A stretch of DNA of 64,000 bases from Pseudomonas sp. KBW05 (GCF_003852405.1 NZ_QAJM01000005.1:53740-117739); one strand, 5' to 3'. Shown: positions 9,401 through 17,625, counted from the stretch's first letter. Notes: generated from the sequence alone by a model not told the origin. A program made the numbers and translations.

Positions 9401-10756
9401 CGTTCGCCCGGGGTAAGTGGCGAAGGCTTGGGACTACTGGGGGGCGCGCCAACACCGACGGCTGCGCAAAGGGCATTGATGGACCTGTTCCCGTACCTGG
9501 ACCAAGAGCAGGCTCGGCACGTGTTTTCTTCGTTTGTGTTCCCTGCCGCCCGTGTACAGGAACTTGAAATGTCATTGGTCCATCATTTGAGGACATCGCT
9601 GTCCGTGCCGAGCGGCTATCAACACTATCTTTTTCTCGTTACACCCGAGCAGTTTATTGCACGGGTCAGAGGGCGGCGGCCGTCGAGCACGGTAACGCCA
9701 AGCCCAGTGGAGCCGACGCCTGGGCCAAGCCGCTTGGCTACCGAACAGCCGAGACATCCACGGCCTGACGAACAGCGCTTCGTGGATTGGGGGCAAACCC
9801 TGGATACCGCGGCGCTGGCTGCGGTACCGCAACGCTCGCAGATTTGGCGCGGCACGGCGCCCCAAGCAGGCGCGACCGCGCCAGAGTACATTCTGATAGA
9901 TGGCCGCCACTACGCAATCCTGCCGGGAGGCAGTACGCAAACCGGCGCAGTGTTGGTGCCCAACAACCTCCGATACTCCAGTTTCATTGATTTTGAGGAC
10001 ATCCTTCACTACAACCTTTTCGATCAGCCCCGGCCTGTGGAGTACAGCGCTTCGCTGTCCACCTGGACGATCGGATTCGTACCCTTTCGCCGTCCGCTGA
10101 CCGCATACATCCGAGAGGCTTTCCCTCTCTTTTCCGATCGAAGCGCGCGGCAAATCGCCGAGGCTCTATTCACCAACACCAACCCGGCAGGGCTGTCCTC
10201 CGACGGCTATTCACGCCTGTTGAATACCATAAGGGACTGGAGAACCTGGTCGACCAGGCCGTCGTTGACACTGAGCGATCCGCTCTTGTTGCTCTACAGA
10301 CATCAAGTTGCACACAACCAAAACTTTTGGACGTTAACTCCCAGCCCAAATCGGTTCACCCTGTTGGAGTTGAACACTTCTCGCGTCCCGGGAAACCTGG
10401 CGGCCCAAGCGTTCCTACAACAAAACGATGCGACAACCCGGGCACTCATGAGCACCATTTTGAGGAACAGCGGGTATGAAGTATTTGAGCTCACAGCACC
10501 GGACCACGTCCTCTTCAGACGCCTCGGGCACACCACCGTCTATTGGCTTTCGCTGCGTAGAACACCGGCGAACACACTCGCTTACCGGAACTACATCGAA
10601 CCAAGTCCGCAACGCAACAGCTTTCAGAATTTGCCGACAGGGCTTCGGGCGATGGCGTCACTGGCGCATGCCAACGGTGACTTTGTGCCCTTGATCGGGG
10701 TCTTGAGGGTCAATCGAAGAGCTCACGTGGTGACACCCTTTATTTTTATGCCTTAA
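6494..10756 (+). CDS. Very large DUF6543 / dermonecrotic-toxin-like protein
   Basis: 1420 residues, the largest gene in the window. The overall layout fits the Pseudomonas DUF6543 (dermonecrotic toxin N-terminal-like) proteins: a long mostly helical N-terminal part (about 1-650), a charged region, a hydrophobic pair of segments at about 795-830 and 845-868 that could insert into membranes, a Pro/Ser/Thr-rich linker at about 1062-1085 and a distinct C-terminal domain (about 1100-1420). There is no classical signal peptide, and no secretion, chaperone or immunity gene next to it. The start at 6494 has no strong ribosome site; the ATG at 6527 is an alternative. It is likely a host- or competitor-directed toxin, but no enzymatic motif was identified. 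It stands alone between an MFS gene and an RcnB-like gene. Confidence 0.65.
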   Translation: MTTQSSLLVLPMQSRSAPSSPLLESLNARDALLKSRLTEKILALNDEVLDKLTQQPTFSLFVQRAFNRTFATLPTPLDVNSTFINVGADTSLPSQLSNRGTLAPMLPTLMEAVAQRIVNNTPTAYTHRAVSFHLSLDTEDKAEPVTGITADAFADFLNTLASGLDTQFNAYLDEFWNGPVNPTDVRTCKEWVAEKHLEIMKAEVALLKADGVLEPSDELLFAQLTQHPEALSRAALPGYRPCAYGLAINDKLSTDIPLYGAFVITSRDQDDATVQPEADRPAPQVRDIVAGTNVGSVMLFLPGSGFERFDSLASLDQELHRRLNSPLEFPGIVELMEEKDRATGLAFHQQPSTSDRFRYIEKLESIFTYSLDSLYVQLQAQFTWMVAHYQRQKDDIDSAHLPASLDRVADFARAFDASGVLTARVRKQIQRDLRQFLKDATLTEKQEWETAVRDYSDYLRTLDTAGGLPSLSQYSDRQTLLAYSNDQLHQELEAEYGLTVNPDDIIVHTKSYVTRQTGAYVVGAKPLPPEPGSKVFKSRKRTLTQLALENVEWIDLNFINFSKLTNRDQTPFTALSITQVKDLVRKVNIGDSYERFLKERLMTSEAAKIEQQRFMQVMALQMRVDALEAKIARDFLPERLDRGFNWVMSVLAGPTDDDKRRKVDEHRITVSSLRLRGERVRGVLVFSTASQSVASKVVYTPQASGGRLFHEYADASSMHRDFINHSAWREYLIERTALSARTRIRSVLNGGAGESVIALTRIADNFLEEAYAIEASTIINDAGAQSTSTQEANVASATTLVTAALDVATVFFPVKIMLPIGLARSMLSVINAVEAAQLGDRETAAHYVVRALGELLGAVIDGAVGAGTLRSTPALRPSPSGLDPKLSLAKTPEGITPLTGWESHQIYVRDVVEPNTFQAPQHFLLEKSRWYSIRRDSDAEIWRLRDPRRAQGTYKGEPLYRNSGGTWEIRSPGVSGEGLGLLGGAPTPTAAQRALMDLFPYLDQEQARHVFSSFVFPAARVQELEMSLVHHLRTSLSVPSGYQHYLFLVTPEQFIARVRGRRPSSTVTPSPVEPTPGPSRLATEQPRHPRPDEQRFVDWGQTLDTAALAAVPQRSQIWRGTAPQAGATAPEYILIDGRHYAILPGGSTQTGAVLVPNNLRYSSFIDFEDILHYNLFDQPRPVEYSASLSTWTIGFVPFRRPLTAYIREAFPLFSDRSARQIAEALFTNTNPAGLSSDGYSRLLNTIRDWRTWSTRPSLTLSDPLLLLYRHQVAHNQNFWTLTPSPNRFTLLELNTSRVPGNLAAQAFLQQNDATTRALMSTILRNSGYEVFELTAPDHVLFRRLGHTTVYWLSLRRTPANTLAYRNYIEPSPQRNSFQNLPTGLRAMASLAHANGDFVPLIGVLRVNRRAHVVTPFIFMP

Positions 10757-10771
10757 GGTCAACTGAGCAGA

Positions 10772-10808
10772 ACCGATCAGGGCTCACCGGCTCCGCTCCC
10801 TGATCGGT
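10772..10808 (+). terminator. Hairpin after the toxin-like gene
   Basis: ACCGATCAGGG at 10772-10782 pairs perfectly with CCCTGATCGGT at 10798-10808, loop 15 bases. It sits 16 bases after the stop of the large gene and also close to the 3' end of the convergent RcnB-like gene, so it may serve both. No U-tract follows. Confidence 0.6.
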
Positions 10809-10835
10809 GACCCGACATCATGTCACTGTAATACC

Positions 10836-11144
10836 TCACTTTTTGACTGGGGTGATCTCAAGGATCGTACCGTTGGTGGTCTTGAGCAGCACGAATTTAT
10901 CGCCCACCCGCGACCACTGGCTGTCGGCTTCAGGCTGCTTGAGACCACGTTTTTTCCAGTCACTGACGGCCGACTCCTTGCGCATCAGGATATCCGGGGC
11001 GCGATCGCCTTCTTTCAAGTCACGGGTGTTGATGTTGGAAGGCTGCACGGTTTCCTGCGGGGTATCACCGGCCTGCGCGACAAAACTGGCGGTGGATAGG
11101 CTGGTGGCGAGCAGCAGGCAGGCAACGAGGGATTTGGCTTTCAT
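10836..11144 (-). CDS. RcnB-family periplasmic protein
   Basis: 102-residue protein with a clear signal peptide (MKAKSLVACLLLATSLSTASFVAQA). The start at 11144 has GGAG seven bases upstream. The mature C-terminal part (SQWSRVGDKFVLLKTTNGTILEI) resembles the RcnB family, which in E. coli contributes to Ni/Co homeostasis in the periplasm. No metal transporter is adjacent, so a role in metal handling is inference. No His/Cys-rich metal site is visible. Confidence 0.7.
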   Translation of the reverse strand: MKAKSLVACLLLATSLSTASFVAQAGDTPQETVQPSNINTRDLKEGDRAPDILMRKESAVSDWKKRGLKQPEADSQWSRVGDKFVLLKTTNGTILEITPVKK

Positions 11145-11214
11145 GGGGGCTCCTTCAATGAATGGTGCGTACCCAGGTTCCGACCGCTGCCGCGCGGGAT
11201 CATTCAATCAAGCC

Positions 11215-11350
11215 TCTGTGGCGAGGGAGCTTGCTCCCGCTGGGCTGCGCAGCAGCCCCAAAAGCCCCCACCGAGAACTGCCTGAAAAACCTCGGCGTAT
11301 GAGTTGGGGCCGCTTCGCGGCCCAGCGGGAGCAAGCTCCCTCGCCACAGG
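11215..11350. repeat. REPIN-like inverted pair (GAGGGAGCTTGCTCCC type)
   Basis: GTGGCGAGGGAGCTTGCTCC near 11217 is repeated in inverse orientation ending near 11349 (GGAGCAAGCTCCCTCGCCAC), enclosing about 60 bases. This is the second of the REP classes in the window and recurs at 30.8 and 43.6 kb. Confidence 0.85.
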
Positions 11351-11370
11351 GGATTGAACAAACGCACATA

Positions 11371-11434
11371 TTTCATTGCCCGCATGAAATAATTCATGTA
11401 ATTTTTCATGAAATTTCCCGACATAAATTTCATG
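11371..11434. promoter_or_regulatory. Cluster of CATGAAAT/ATTTCATG half-sites before the XRE-cupin gene
   Basis: Half-sites occur at 11383-11390 (CATGAAAT), 11392-11398 (ATTCATG), 11404-11413 (palindrome TTTCATGAAA) and 11425-11434 (AAATTTCATG). The last overlaps the proposed ATG at 11432. The spacing and symmetry suggest an autoregulatory operator for the XRE protein encoded immediately downstream. Confidence 0.45.
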
Positions 11435-11989
11435 ACACCCCAAGAAGAACTCGCCACCCTCGCCGCGCTGATCCACGATCTGCGCAAGCACAAGAAGCTC
11501 ACCCTCGCCCAGCTCGCGCAAAAGATCGAGCGCTCGGTGGGTTTCCTGTCCCAGGTCGAACGCGGCCTGTCACGCCCGACCGTGGCAGACCTCACTGCCA
11601 TCAGCCACGCCCTCGACGTGCCCACTACGTATTTCTACAGCCAGCCCAAACCCAAGGCCGTGGACTGGATCACCCGCCCCAATGAGCGGCGTACGGTGTA
11701 TTACGCCAACGGCATCACCGACATCCTCGTGTCGCCGAGCATGAACGGCGCCTTCTCGATGCTCGACAGCCTGCTCGCCCCAGGCGCCAACAGCGGTGAA
11801 CAGACCATGAGCGACCGCGCCGAGCAGGCCGGTTTTGTGCTGGAAGGCGAATTGACGCTGTGGGTGGAGGGTGAAACCGATTCCGTCACCCTGGGCCCCG
11901 GCGACAGCTTTCACCTGGCCAGTTTCGCCCACTGTCGCTACGCCAACCTGACCGACCTGCCCGCCCGCGTGCTGTGGGTTTACAACTAG
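11432..11989 (+). CDS. XRE-family regulator with C-terminal cupin domain
   Basis: 185 residues from the ATG at 11432 (an in-frame ATG at 11408 would add eight; neither has a clear ribosome site). Residues about 8-65 form a helix-turn-helix (LTLAQLAQKIERSVGFLSQVERGLSRPTV shows the recognition region). Residues about 110-180 are a cupin barrel with VLEGELTLWVEG and LGPGDSFHLASFAHCRYAN. This PuuR-like architecture commonly represses polyamine or amino-acid catabolic operons, and it is followed after 11 bases by a glutamine-synthetase-like gene, which supports that role. Confidence 0.85.
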   Translation: MTPQEELATLAALIHDLRKHKKLTLAQLAQKIERSVGFLSQVERGLSRPTVADLTAISHALDVPTTYFYSQPKPKAVDWITRPNERRTVYYANGITDILVSPSMNGAFSMLDSLLAPGANSGEQTMSDRAEQAGFVLEGELTLWVEGETDSVTLGPGDSFHLASFAHCRYANLTDLPARVLWVYN

Positions 11990-12000
11990 GAGCTGCACCC

Positions 12001-13347
12001 GTGAAAAGCCATTCCTCCACCCTGCTGGCCGAAGTACGGACCTTTCGCCAGAACCACCCCGACGTGCGTTACGTCGACCTGATCGCGCTGGATATTCCCG
12101 GGCATTTCTACGGCAAGCGCTACCCCATCGAGATGCTGGAAAAAGTCGCCGCCGGCAGCCCGCTGAAGCTACCGCAAAACGCAGTGCTGCTAGGGGTCCA
12201 GGGCGGTTTGTTCAAGATTGGCGATTATTGCTTCAACGACGGCGACCCGGACGCCAACCGCCGCCTGGTACCGGGCACACTCAAGCCGGTGAGCTGGGAA
12301 TCGCAACCGCTGGGGCAGATGCTGATCACCTCGGACGGCACCGAAGCGCCCATCGAGTTCGAACCCCGCGAAGTGCTGGCCAAGGTACTGGAACGCCTGC
12401 ACCACAAAGGCATTCACCCGGTGGTGGCGTTTGAACTGGAGTTCTACCTGTTCGACAAGAAACTCGCCGACGGCCTGCCGCAATTCGCCCGCGACCCGCT
12501 GAGCGACGACGCCGATGACCAGCCCAACCTGCATATCGAACGCCTGTCGCGCTTCAGCGACGTGCTCGATGACATGGCGCAGACCGCCAAGGACCAAGGC
12601 ATCGACATCACGGTGATCACCGCCGAAATCGGCCCCGGCCAGTTCGAGATCAACTTCGGCCACCTCGACGACGGCCTGCGCGCCGCCGACTGGGCCGCCC
12701 TGTTCTGCCGCAGCACCCGTGGCGTGGCGCTGAAACACGGCTACCGCGCCAGCTTCATGGCCAAGCCCTACCTGCAATACCCCGGCAGCGGCATGCATGT
12801 GCATGTCAGCCTGTATGACGCTGCGGGCAACAACCTGCTGGCGGCGCACCAGCAGCAACCCCTGCGCCATGCCGTGGCCGGTTGCCTGGAACTGCTGCCG
12901 CACTGCATGCCGATCTTCTCGCCGAACCACAACGCCTTCCGCCGCCTGGGTGGCACGGTCAACGCTGCGACGCGCGCCAGCTGGGGCTTTGAAGACCGTG
13001 ATGCGTGCGTGCGCATCCCCGACTCCGACCCACGCAACCTGCGTATCGAACATCGCCTGGCCAGTGCCGACGCCAACCCGTACCTGGTGCTGGCGGCGAT
13101 CCTCGTCGGCCTGGAGCACGGCCTTGAAGCCAAGCGCGAACCCATCGCCCCGTTGAACGACGACCGCAGCAGCGGCACCGATTTCCCCGTGGAAATGCTC
13201 GATGCGGTGCGCGCCATGCAGCATCAAGCGGTATTGCGCGATAAGCTGGGCGCCGAATTTGTCGACGTGTACTGCGAAAACAAACGCCAGGACCACTTGG
13301 CGTTCCAGCAAGAGATTCACGCCAGGGAATACCGCTGGTTTCTCTAA
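12001..13347 (+). CDS. Glutamine synthetase family protein (gamma-glutamylpolyamine synthetase-like)
   Basis: 448 residues starting at GTG 12001, preceded by AGGAG at 11988-11992. Family signatures include ITAEIGPGQFEINFGH for the metal-binding region, GSGMHVHVSLYD and the late RIEHRLASADANPYLVLAAIL. Length and sequence style match the PuuA/PauA/SpuI group that glutamylates polyamines or other amines rather than ammonia assimilation GlnA. The PuuR-like regulator upstream is consistent. Which amine is used is not determinable from sequence. Confidence 0.82.
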   Translation: MKSHSSTLLAEVRTFRQNHPDVRYVDLIALDIPGHFYGKRYPIEMLEKVAAGSPLKLPQNAVLLGVQGGLFKIGDYCFNDGDPDANRRLVPGTLKPVSWESQPLGQMLITSDGTEAPIEFEPREVLAKVLERLHHKGIHPVVAFELEFYLFDKKLADGLPQFARDPLSDDADDQPNLHIERLSRFSDVLDDMAQTAKDQGIDITVITAEIGPGQFEINFGHLDDGLRAADWAALFCRSTRGVALKHGYRASFMAKPYLQYPGSGMHVHVSLYDAAGNNLLAAHQQQPLRHAVAGCLELLPHCMPIFSPNHNAFRRLGGTVNAATRASWGFEDRDACVRIPDSDPRNLRIEHRLASADANPYLVLAAILVGLEHGLEAKREPIAPLNDDRSSGTDFPVEMLDAVRAMQHQAVLRDKLGAEFVDVYCENKRQDHLAFQQEIHAREYRWFL

Positions 13348-13355
13348 ATCACCCC

Positions 13356-14468
13356 ATGGACTCACCGATGACCGACCAAAGCGCCCCGGCCCTTAAAGAA
13401 ATCTTCAACGTCGAACGCCTGCACCACATCGCCAGCGAAATGAGCGCGGTGTACCCGGCGTTCGACGCCAAGGGCTTTCTCAAGCACTCCAAGGCCGGGC
13501 TCGCAGAGTTATCGGTGATGCAGCGCATGGCGCGGGTCAGCGAGAGCCTGCACGCGGTGATCCCCCTGGATTACCCACAAAGCCTGGAACTGCTGTATGC
13601 CCTGGCACCGCGCTTGAACAGCAGCTTTGTCAGCCTGTTCCTGCCGCACTACGTGGCGAGCTACGGGCTGGATGACTTCGAACGCTCCATGGCCGCGCTC
13701 AAATATTTCACCACCTTTGGTTCCGCCGAATTCGCTATCCGCCCCTTCCTGCTGCACGACTTCCCGCGCACCCTGGCGGTGATGCAAACGTGGTCGCTGG
13801 ACGCCAACGACCATGTGCGCCGCCTGGCCAGCGAAGGCTCGCGACCGCGCCTGCCGTGGTCCTTTCGCCTGGCCAACGTGCAAGCCAATCCCCAGCTATG
13901 CGCATCGATCCTCGACAACCTCAAGGCCGACCCCAGCCTGTACGTGCGCAAGTCGGTGGCCAACCACCTCAACGACATCACCAAGGACCACCCGGACTGG
14001 GTGCTCACGCTGATCGAAGGCTGGTCACTGGACAACCCCCACACCGCCTGGATCGCCCGCCACGCCCTGCGCAGCCTGATCAAGCAAGGCAACACCCGCG
14101 CGTTGACGATCATGGGCGCCGGGGCGAAGGCCGAGGTGAAGCTGCATCAACTGAGCGTTACGCCAGCAGTGATCAACCTTGGGGAGCGGATCAACCTGTC
14201 ATTCAGCCTGGAGTCGACGGCTGACACCGCGCAAAAACTGGTGGTGGACTACGCCATCGACTACGTGAAAAGTGCGGGGCACAGCGCAAAAAAGGTGTTC
14301 AAGCTCAAGGCGTTTACCCTCGGGGCTGGAGAGCATCATAGCCTGCGCCGGGAGCAACATATTCGCGAGTTGACCACACGCAAACACTATCCCGGCAAAC
14401 ATGCAGTGCACGTATTGGTCAATGGCGAGAAGCTCGCCAGCGCCGAGTTCGAACTGCTAAAACCCTGA
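13356..14468 (+). CDS. DNA alkylation repair-like HEAT-repeat protein
   Basis: 370 residues (ATG 13356; the ATG at 13368 is equally possible). The helical N-terminal two thirds (KYFTTFGSAEFAIRPFLLHD, DANDHVRRLASEGSRPRLPW, DPSLYVRKSVANHLNDITKDHPDWV) matches the AlkC/AlkD-like DNA alkylation repair superfamily, with the aromatic and Arg-rich segments typical of it. The C-terminal 100 residues are beta-rich and resemble an Ig-like extension. It begins eight bases after the glutamine-synthetase-like gene, so it is probably co-transcribed, an unexpected pairing. Glycosylase activity is inferred from family only. Confidence 0.75.
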   Translation: MDSPMTDQSAPALKEIFNVERLHHIASEMSAVYPAFDAKGFLKHSKAGLAELSVMQRMARVSESLHAVIPLDYPQSLELLYALAPRLNSSFVSLFLPHYVASYGLDDFERSMAALKYFTTFGSAEFAIRPFLLHDFPRTLAVMQTWSLDANDHVRRLASEGSRPRLPWSFRLANVQANPQLCASILDNLKADPSLYVRKSVANHLNDITKDHPDWVLTLIEGWSLDNPHTAWIARHALRSLIKQGNTRALTIMGAGAKAEVKLHQLSVTPAVINLGERINLSFSLESTADTAQKLVVDYAIDYVKSAGHSAKKVFKLKAFTLGAGEHHSLRREQHIRELTTRKHYPGKHAVHVLVNGEKLASAEFELLKP

Positions 14469-14615
14469 CACAAATCAAACAAAAGGCTCTATCTCGGGCC
14501 TTTCAGCCAGATAGATTGTCGAACAATCCTGGCCTTCTCCGTTGCGATCCATTATCATCCGGCGCCTTCTCGCTACCTGCCAGGTAGCTGTTTCAATGTG
14601 TCACCCGAGGCGCCC

Positions 14616-16475
14616 ATGTACCGTTTTGCGTTTTACCGTCCTTTGCTTGCCATCAGTCTGGGGCTCGCTGCTCCTAGCGTTTTCGCCGCACTGCAACCCT
14701 TGGCCGAAGCCCCACTGGCCAGCGACACCGAGTTGCATTGCCACTTCAATCGCGACGCCAGCACTGACTGCACCACCACCTATCACTACACGATCCTCCA
14801 GCCCAACGGTCGTGAGATGCTCTCGCGCATCGACTTCGATTACGCCGAAGGCGACACCTTTGAAGTGATCAGTGCCCAATCCACCCAGCCTGGCGCCAAG
14901 CCGGTTGCCCTGGCCGATACGCAAATCGATACGCGCACTGCGCCCAACCCGGACCAGGGTTTCAGCCGCGACAAGCAGACCTCCCTGGCCTTCCCCAACC
15001 TGCGCGTCGGCACGCAGATTCGCTACACAGTGCGCGAGCATCGCCCGGCCAAACCGCTAATGACGCAGTTTCACTACGCCCTCAGGTTCGGCCCCAGCGC
15101 GGCCCGGCGCGACCGCTTCAAGGCGCGGTTCACCGCCGAGCGGCCGATCCAGTGGCGCACTGAGCTGTTTGATGGCTTCAAGGTGACGCCATCGGCCAAC
15201 GGAAAGACCCTGGACGTGGTGCAAAAAGCCCCGACTTTTCTGAACTACATCAACGAATCTTCCAACGCTGCGCTGCTGCGCATCCCACGTATCGAAGTGG
15301 GCAGCGCCGTGGAGCAACAGGCGTACTTCGGCGATTTCGCCCAGCGCTACAACCAGATCCTCGGCGCCAGCCTGCCGCCACAAAGCGCGGCTGCCGTCGC
15401 CGCCGCGCGCGATTTGGCGCCCGCCGAACGGGTCGGGGCGTTGATGCAGCACCTCAACGATCACTACCGCTATCTCGGCGATTGGCGTGCCACGGAGCGT
15501 GGTTATGTGCCGTTCAACCTGGCGGAAATCGAGCAGCACGGCTATGGCGACTGCAAGGACCTGGCGATTCTGCTGACCGCCATGCTCAAGGCCAGCAGCA
15601 TCCCCGCCGAAACCGCCTGGGTCAGCCGTGGCGATGTGGTGGAGTCGTTGTTGATCCCCGGCACCAACGCGCCCAATCACGCCATCGTGCGCGCCGAAGT
15701 GGGCGGCGAGGTCTGGTGGCTGGACCCAACCAACCCGGTGTTTGCCCCGGGCCAAACCATGCCCGACATCCAGGACCGCTGGGTACTGGTCAACGACGCC
15801 CAGGGCCAGGTGCGCAAAGAACATATCCCGCTGGAACGTCCCGAAACCACTCTGCGCCTGGACAAACAGGTGCACTACGACAAGCAAGGCAACGCTGCAA
15901 TCCAGGCCACCCTCGCCTTCAGCCGCCTGCCGCTGATGCAACTGAGCGTCGCCGATCGCCAGCAAGGCAGCACCGCCACCGACCAGAACATCTGCGCCAA
16001 CTTCGGCCATGAAATCAGCGACTGCCACGTCACCCGCGCAGCCACCGGTTTTGTCGTACACGACGGGTATAGCGTCAACGCAACCATGAACGACCAGCGC
16101 GCGCTGGAGAAACTGGCGGATGGCTACGTCTACACCGATGAGTCGCTCAAAGGCCGCTGGGATGCCTTCGTCTACTACCGCCGCCAAGGGCAACAGGCCG
16201 ACCTGGACCAGGGCAACCCGGAAACCAATGACTACACCATCACCCTGAGCGGTGGGCAGATGGAAAAAGCCATCCCCGGCTGCCAGGTGCGCTCACCGTG
16301 GTACGACCTGGACCTTGAAGGCCAGCGCGAAGACGGCGCATTGCGCTATCACTATCGCCTGACCCAGAAGATGCGCTGGCTGACCCATGATGAAATGGTC
16401 AGCGCGGCGTTTGGGAAGATGGTCGACGAGGCACGGGCCTGTGCGGAGCAGGTGCATCAGGTGGTGAAGCTCTAA
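14616..16475 (+). CDS. DUF3857 / transglutaminase-like periplasmic protein
   Basis: 619 residues from ATG 14616, which has GAGG upstream; the first 24 residues form a signal peptide ending SVFA. Residues about 30-200 are the DUF3857 beta domain. The transglutaminase-like core follows with HGYGDCKDLAILLTAML (nucleophilic Cys), APNHAIVRAEVGG (His) and WWLDPTNPVFAPG (Asp), a complete Cys-His-Asp triad. The C-terminal third is beta-rich with several cysteines. Exported or periplasmic cysteine protease/transglutaminase-like function is likely; the substrate is unknown. It appears monocistronic. Confidence 0.82.
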   Translation: MYRFAFYRPLLAISLGLAAPSVFAALQPLAEAPLASDTELHCHFNRDASTDCTTTYHYTILQPNGREMLSRIDFDYAEGDTFEVISAQSTQPGAKPVALADTQIDTRTAPNPDQGFSRDKQTSLAFPNLRVGTQIRYTVREHRPAKPLMTQFHYALRFGPSAARRDRFKARFTAERPIQWRTELFDGFKVTPSANGKTLDVVQKAPTFLNYINESSNAALLRIPRIEVGSAVEQQAYFGDFAQRYNQILGASLPPQSAAAVAAARDLAPAERVGALMQHLNDHYRYLGDWRATERGYVPFNLAEIEQHGYGDCKDLAILLTAMLKASSIPAETAWVSRGDVVESLLIPGTNAPNHAIVRAEVGGEVWWLDPTNPVFAPGQTMPDIQDRWVLVNDAQGQVRKEHIPLERPETTLRLDKQVHYDKQGNAAIQATLAFSRLPLMQLSVADRQQGSTATDQNICANFGHEISDCHVTRAATGFVVHDGYSVNATMNDQRALEKLADGYVYTDESLKGRWDAFVYYRRQGQQADLDQGNPETNDYTITLSGGQMEKAIPGCQVRSPWYDLDLEGQREDGALRYHYRLTQKMRWLTHDEMVSAAFGKMVDEARACAEQVHQVVKL

Positions 16476-16502
16476 TACCTTCCTGACACACCAAGATCAA
16501 CC

Positions 16503-16625
16503 TGTGGGAGAGGGTTTGTGTGGGAGCGGGCTTGCTCGCGAATGCGGTGAATCAGTCACACATGTACTGACTGACACTCCGCTTTCGCGAGCAAGCCCGC
16601 TCCCACACAAGCCAGCTCCCACAGG
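16503..16625. repeat. REPIN-like inverted pair with duplicated outer arms (GCGGGCTTGCTCGCG type)
   Basis: TGTGGGAGCGGGCTTGCTCG and its inverse enclose about 50 bases. An extra partial copy of the arm (GTGGGAGAGGGTTTG on the left, CAAGCCAGCTCCCAC on the right) extends both sides, so the whole unit could fold into a long imperfect hairpin. It separates the convergent transglutaminase and LysR genes. Confidence 0.85.
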
Positions 16626-16641
16626 TTTAATCCGGTTTCGG

Positions 16642-17535
16642 TCAGTTGGTTTCGCCGAGCAGCAACCCCTGCTCCCGCGCGCACAGCTCCACCACGTAAT
16701 CCCACAACACCCGCAACCGCACCGATTTGTGCAACTCCCGCCGCGAGCTGATCCAGTAGCTGCGCATGATCCCCTCCCCCGGCAGCAACGCCACCAATTC
16801 CGGGTCTGCCGAGGCCATGAAGCACGGCAATACGGCAATCCCCAAGCCCGAACGCGCCGCCTGGTGCTGGGCGATCACGCTGGTGCTGTGGAACACCACC
16901 TTGGGGTTGCGGCAGAAGCTGCTGAGGAATTTCAGTTCCTGGCTGAACAATAAGTCATCGACATAATCGATCCACGCGTGCGCCGCGAGATCCTCGCGTT
17001 TTTCAATCGGCGGATTGCGCTCCAGGTAAGCGCGGCTGGCGTACAGCGCAAGGCGATAGTCGGTGAGTTTGCGTGTGACCAGTTGATCGACGCTGGGGCG
17101 CTCCAGGTGGATGCTGATCTCGGCTTCGCGGTTGAGGATGCTGACGAAGCGCGGCACCGCCACCAGTTCCACCTCCAGTCCCGGGTAGCGATCAAACAGC
17201 CCACCCATGCGGCTCGCGAGAAACATCACCCCCAGGCCTTCGGCGACGCCCAGGCGAATCTTGCCTAACGGCGCGGCGCTGTGGGTGAGTTCGTCTTCGG
17301 CCAACAGCGCGACGTTTTCCATGGCTTCGGCGTGCTTGAGCAGCGCTTCACCAGCGGGCGTCAGCTCGTAGCCCTGGGCGTGCTGCACAAACAGCGCGGT
17401 GCCGAGGCTTTTCTCGATGGCCTCGATATGCCGGGCGACGGTGGCGTGGGTGGTTTTCAGGCGTTGTGCGGCGGTGAGCAGACGGCCGCTGCGCTGTAAT
17501 TCCAGAAAGTAGCGCAGGTCATTCCAGTCGAACAT
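16642..17535 (-). CDS. LysR-family transcriptional regulator
   Basis: 297 residues. The N-terminal winged helix-turn-helix (FDWNDLRYFLELQRSGRLLT, then TTHATVARHIEAIEKSLGTALF) is typical of LysR regulators, and the C-terminal two thirds is the substrate-binding fold. It is divergent from a GMC oxidoreductase/MHS permease pair; a 130-base intergenic region carries a direct repeat suitable as its operator. It probably controls that operon. The inducer is unknown. Confidence 0.9.
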   Translation of the reverse strand: MFDWNDLRYFLELQRSGRLLTAAQRLKTTHATVARHIEAIEKSLGTALFVQHAQGYELTPAGEALLKHAEAMENVALLAEDELTHSAAPLGKIRLGVAEGLGVMFLASRMGGLFDRYPGLEVELVAVPRFVSILNREAEISIHLERPSVDQLVTRKLTDYRLALYASRAYLERNPPIEKREDLAAHAWIDYVDDLLFSQELKFLSSFCRNPKVVFHSTSVIAQHQAARSGLGIAVLPCFMASADPELVALLPGEGIMRSYWISSRRELHKSVRLRVLWDYVVELCAREQGLLLGETN

Positions 17536-17594
17536 GTCGCCTCCATCTCCATAGGCCCGGGCCGCACTGTTTAAAAACGCACAGCAGCTGGGTA

Positions 17595-17625
17595 AAAACT
17601 AACATTTTTAAGACGAAAACTAACA
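17595..17625. promoter_or_regulatory. Direct repeat AAAACTAACA, candidate LysR binding region
   Basis: AAAACTAACA occurs at 17595-17604 and again at 17616-17625, exactly 21 bases apart, which is two helical turns. It lies between the divergent LysR and GMC oxidoreductase genes, 41 bases before the latter's start. Confidence 0.45.

Noticed and set aside
12190-13365. Long antisense open frame opposite the glutamine-synthetase-like gene
   Set aside because: The sense frame has full family motifs; this frame has none.
15057-16193. Long antisense open frame opposite the transglutaminase-like gene
   Set aside because: No domain and no ribosome site; mirror of codon-biased sequence.
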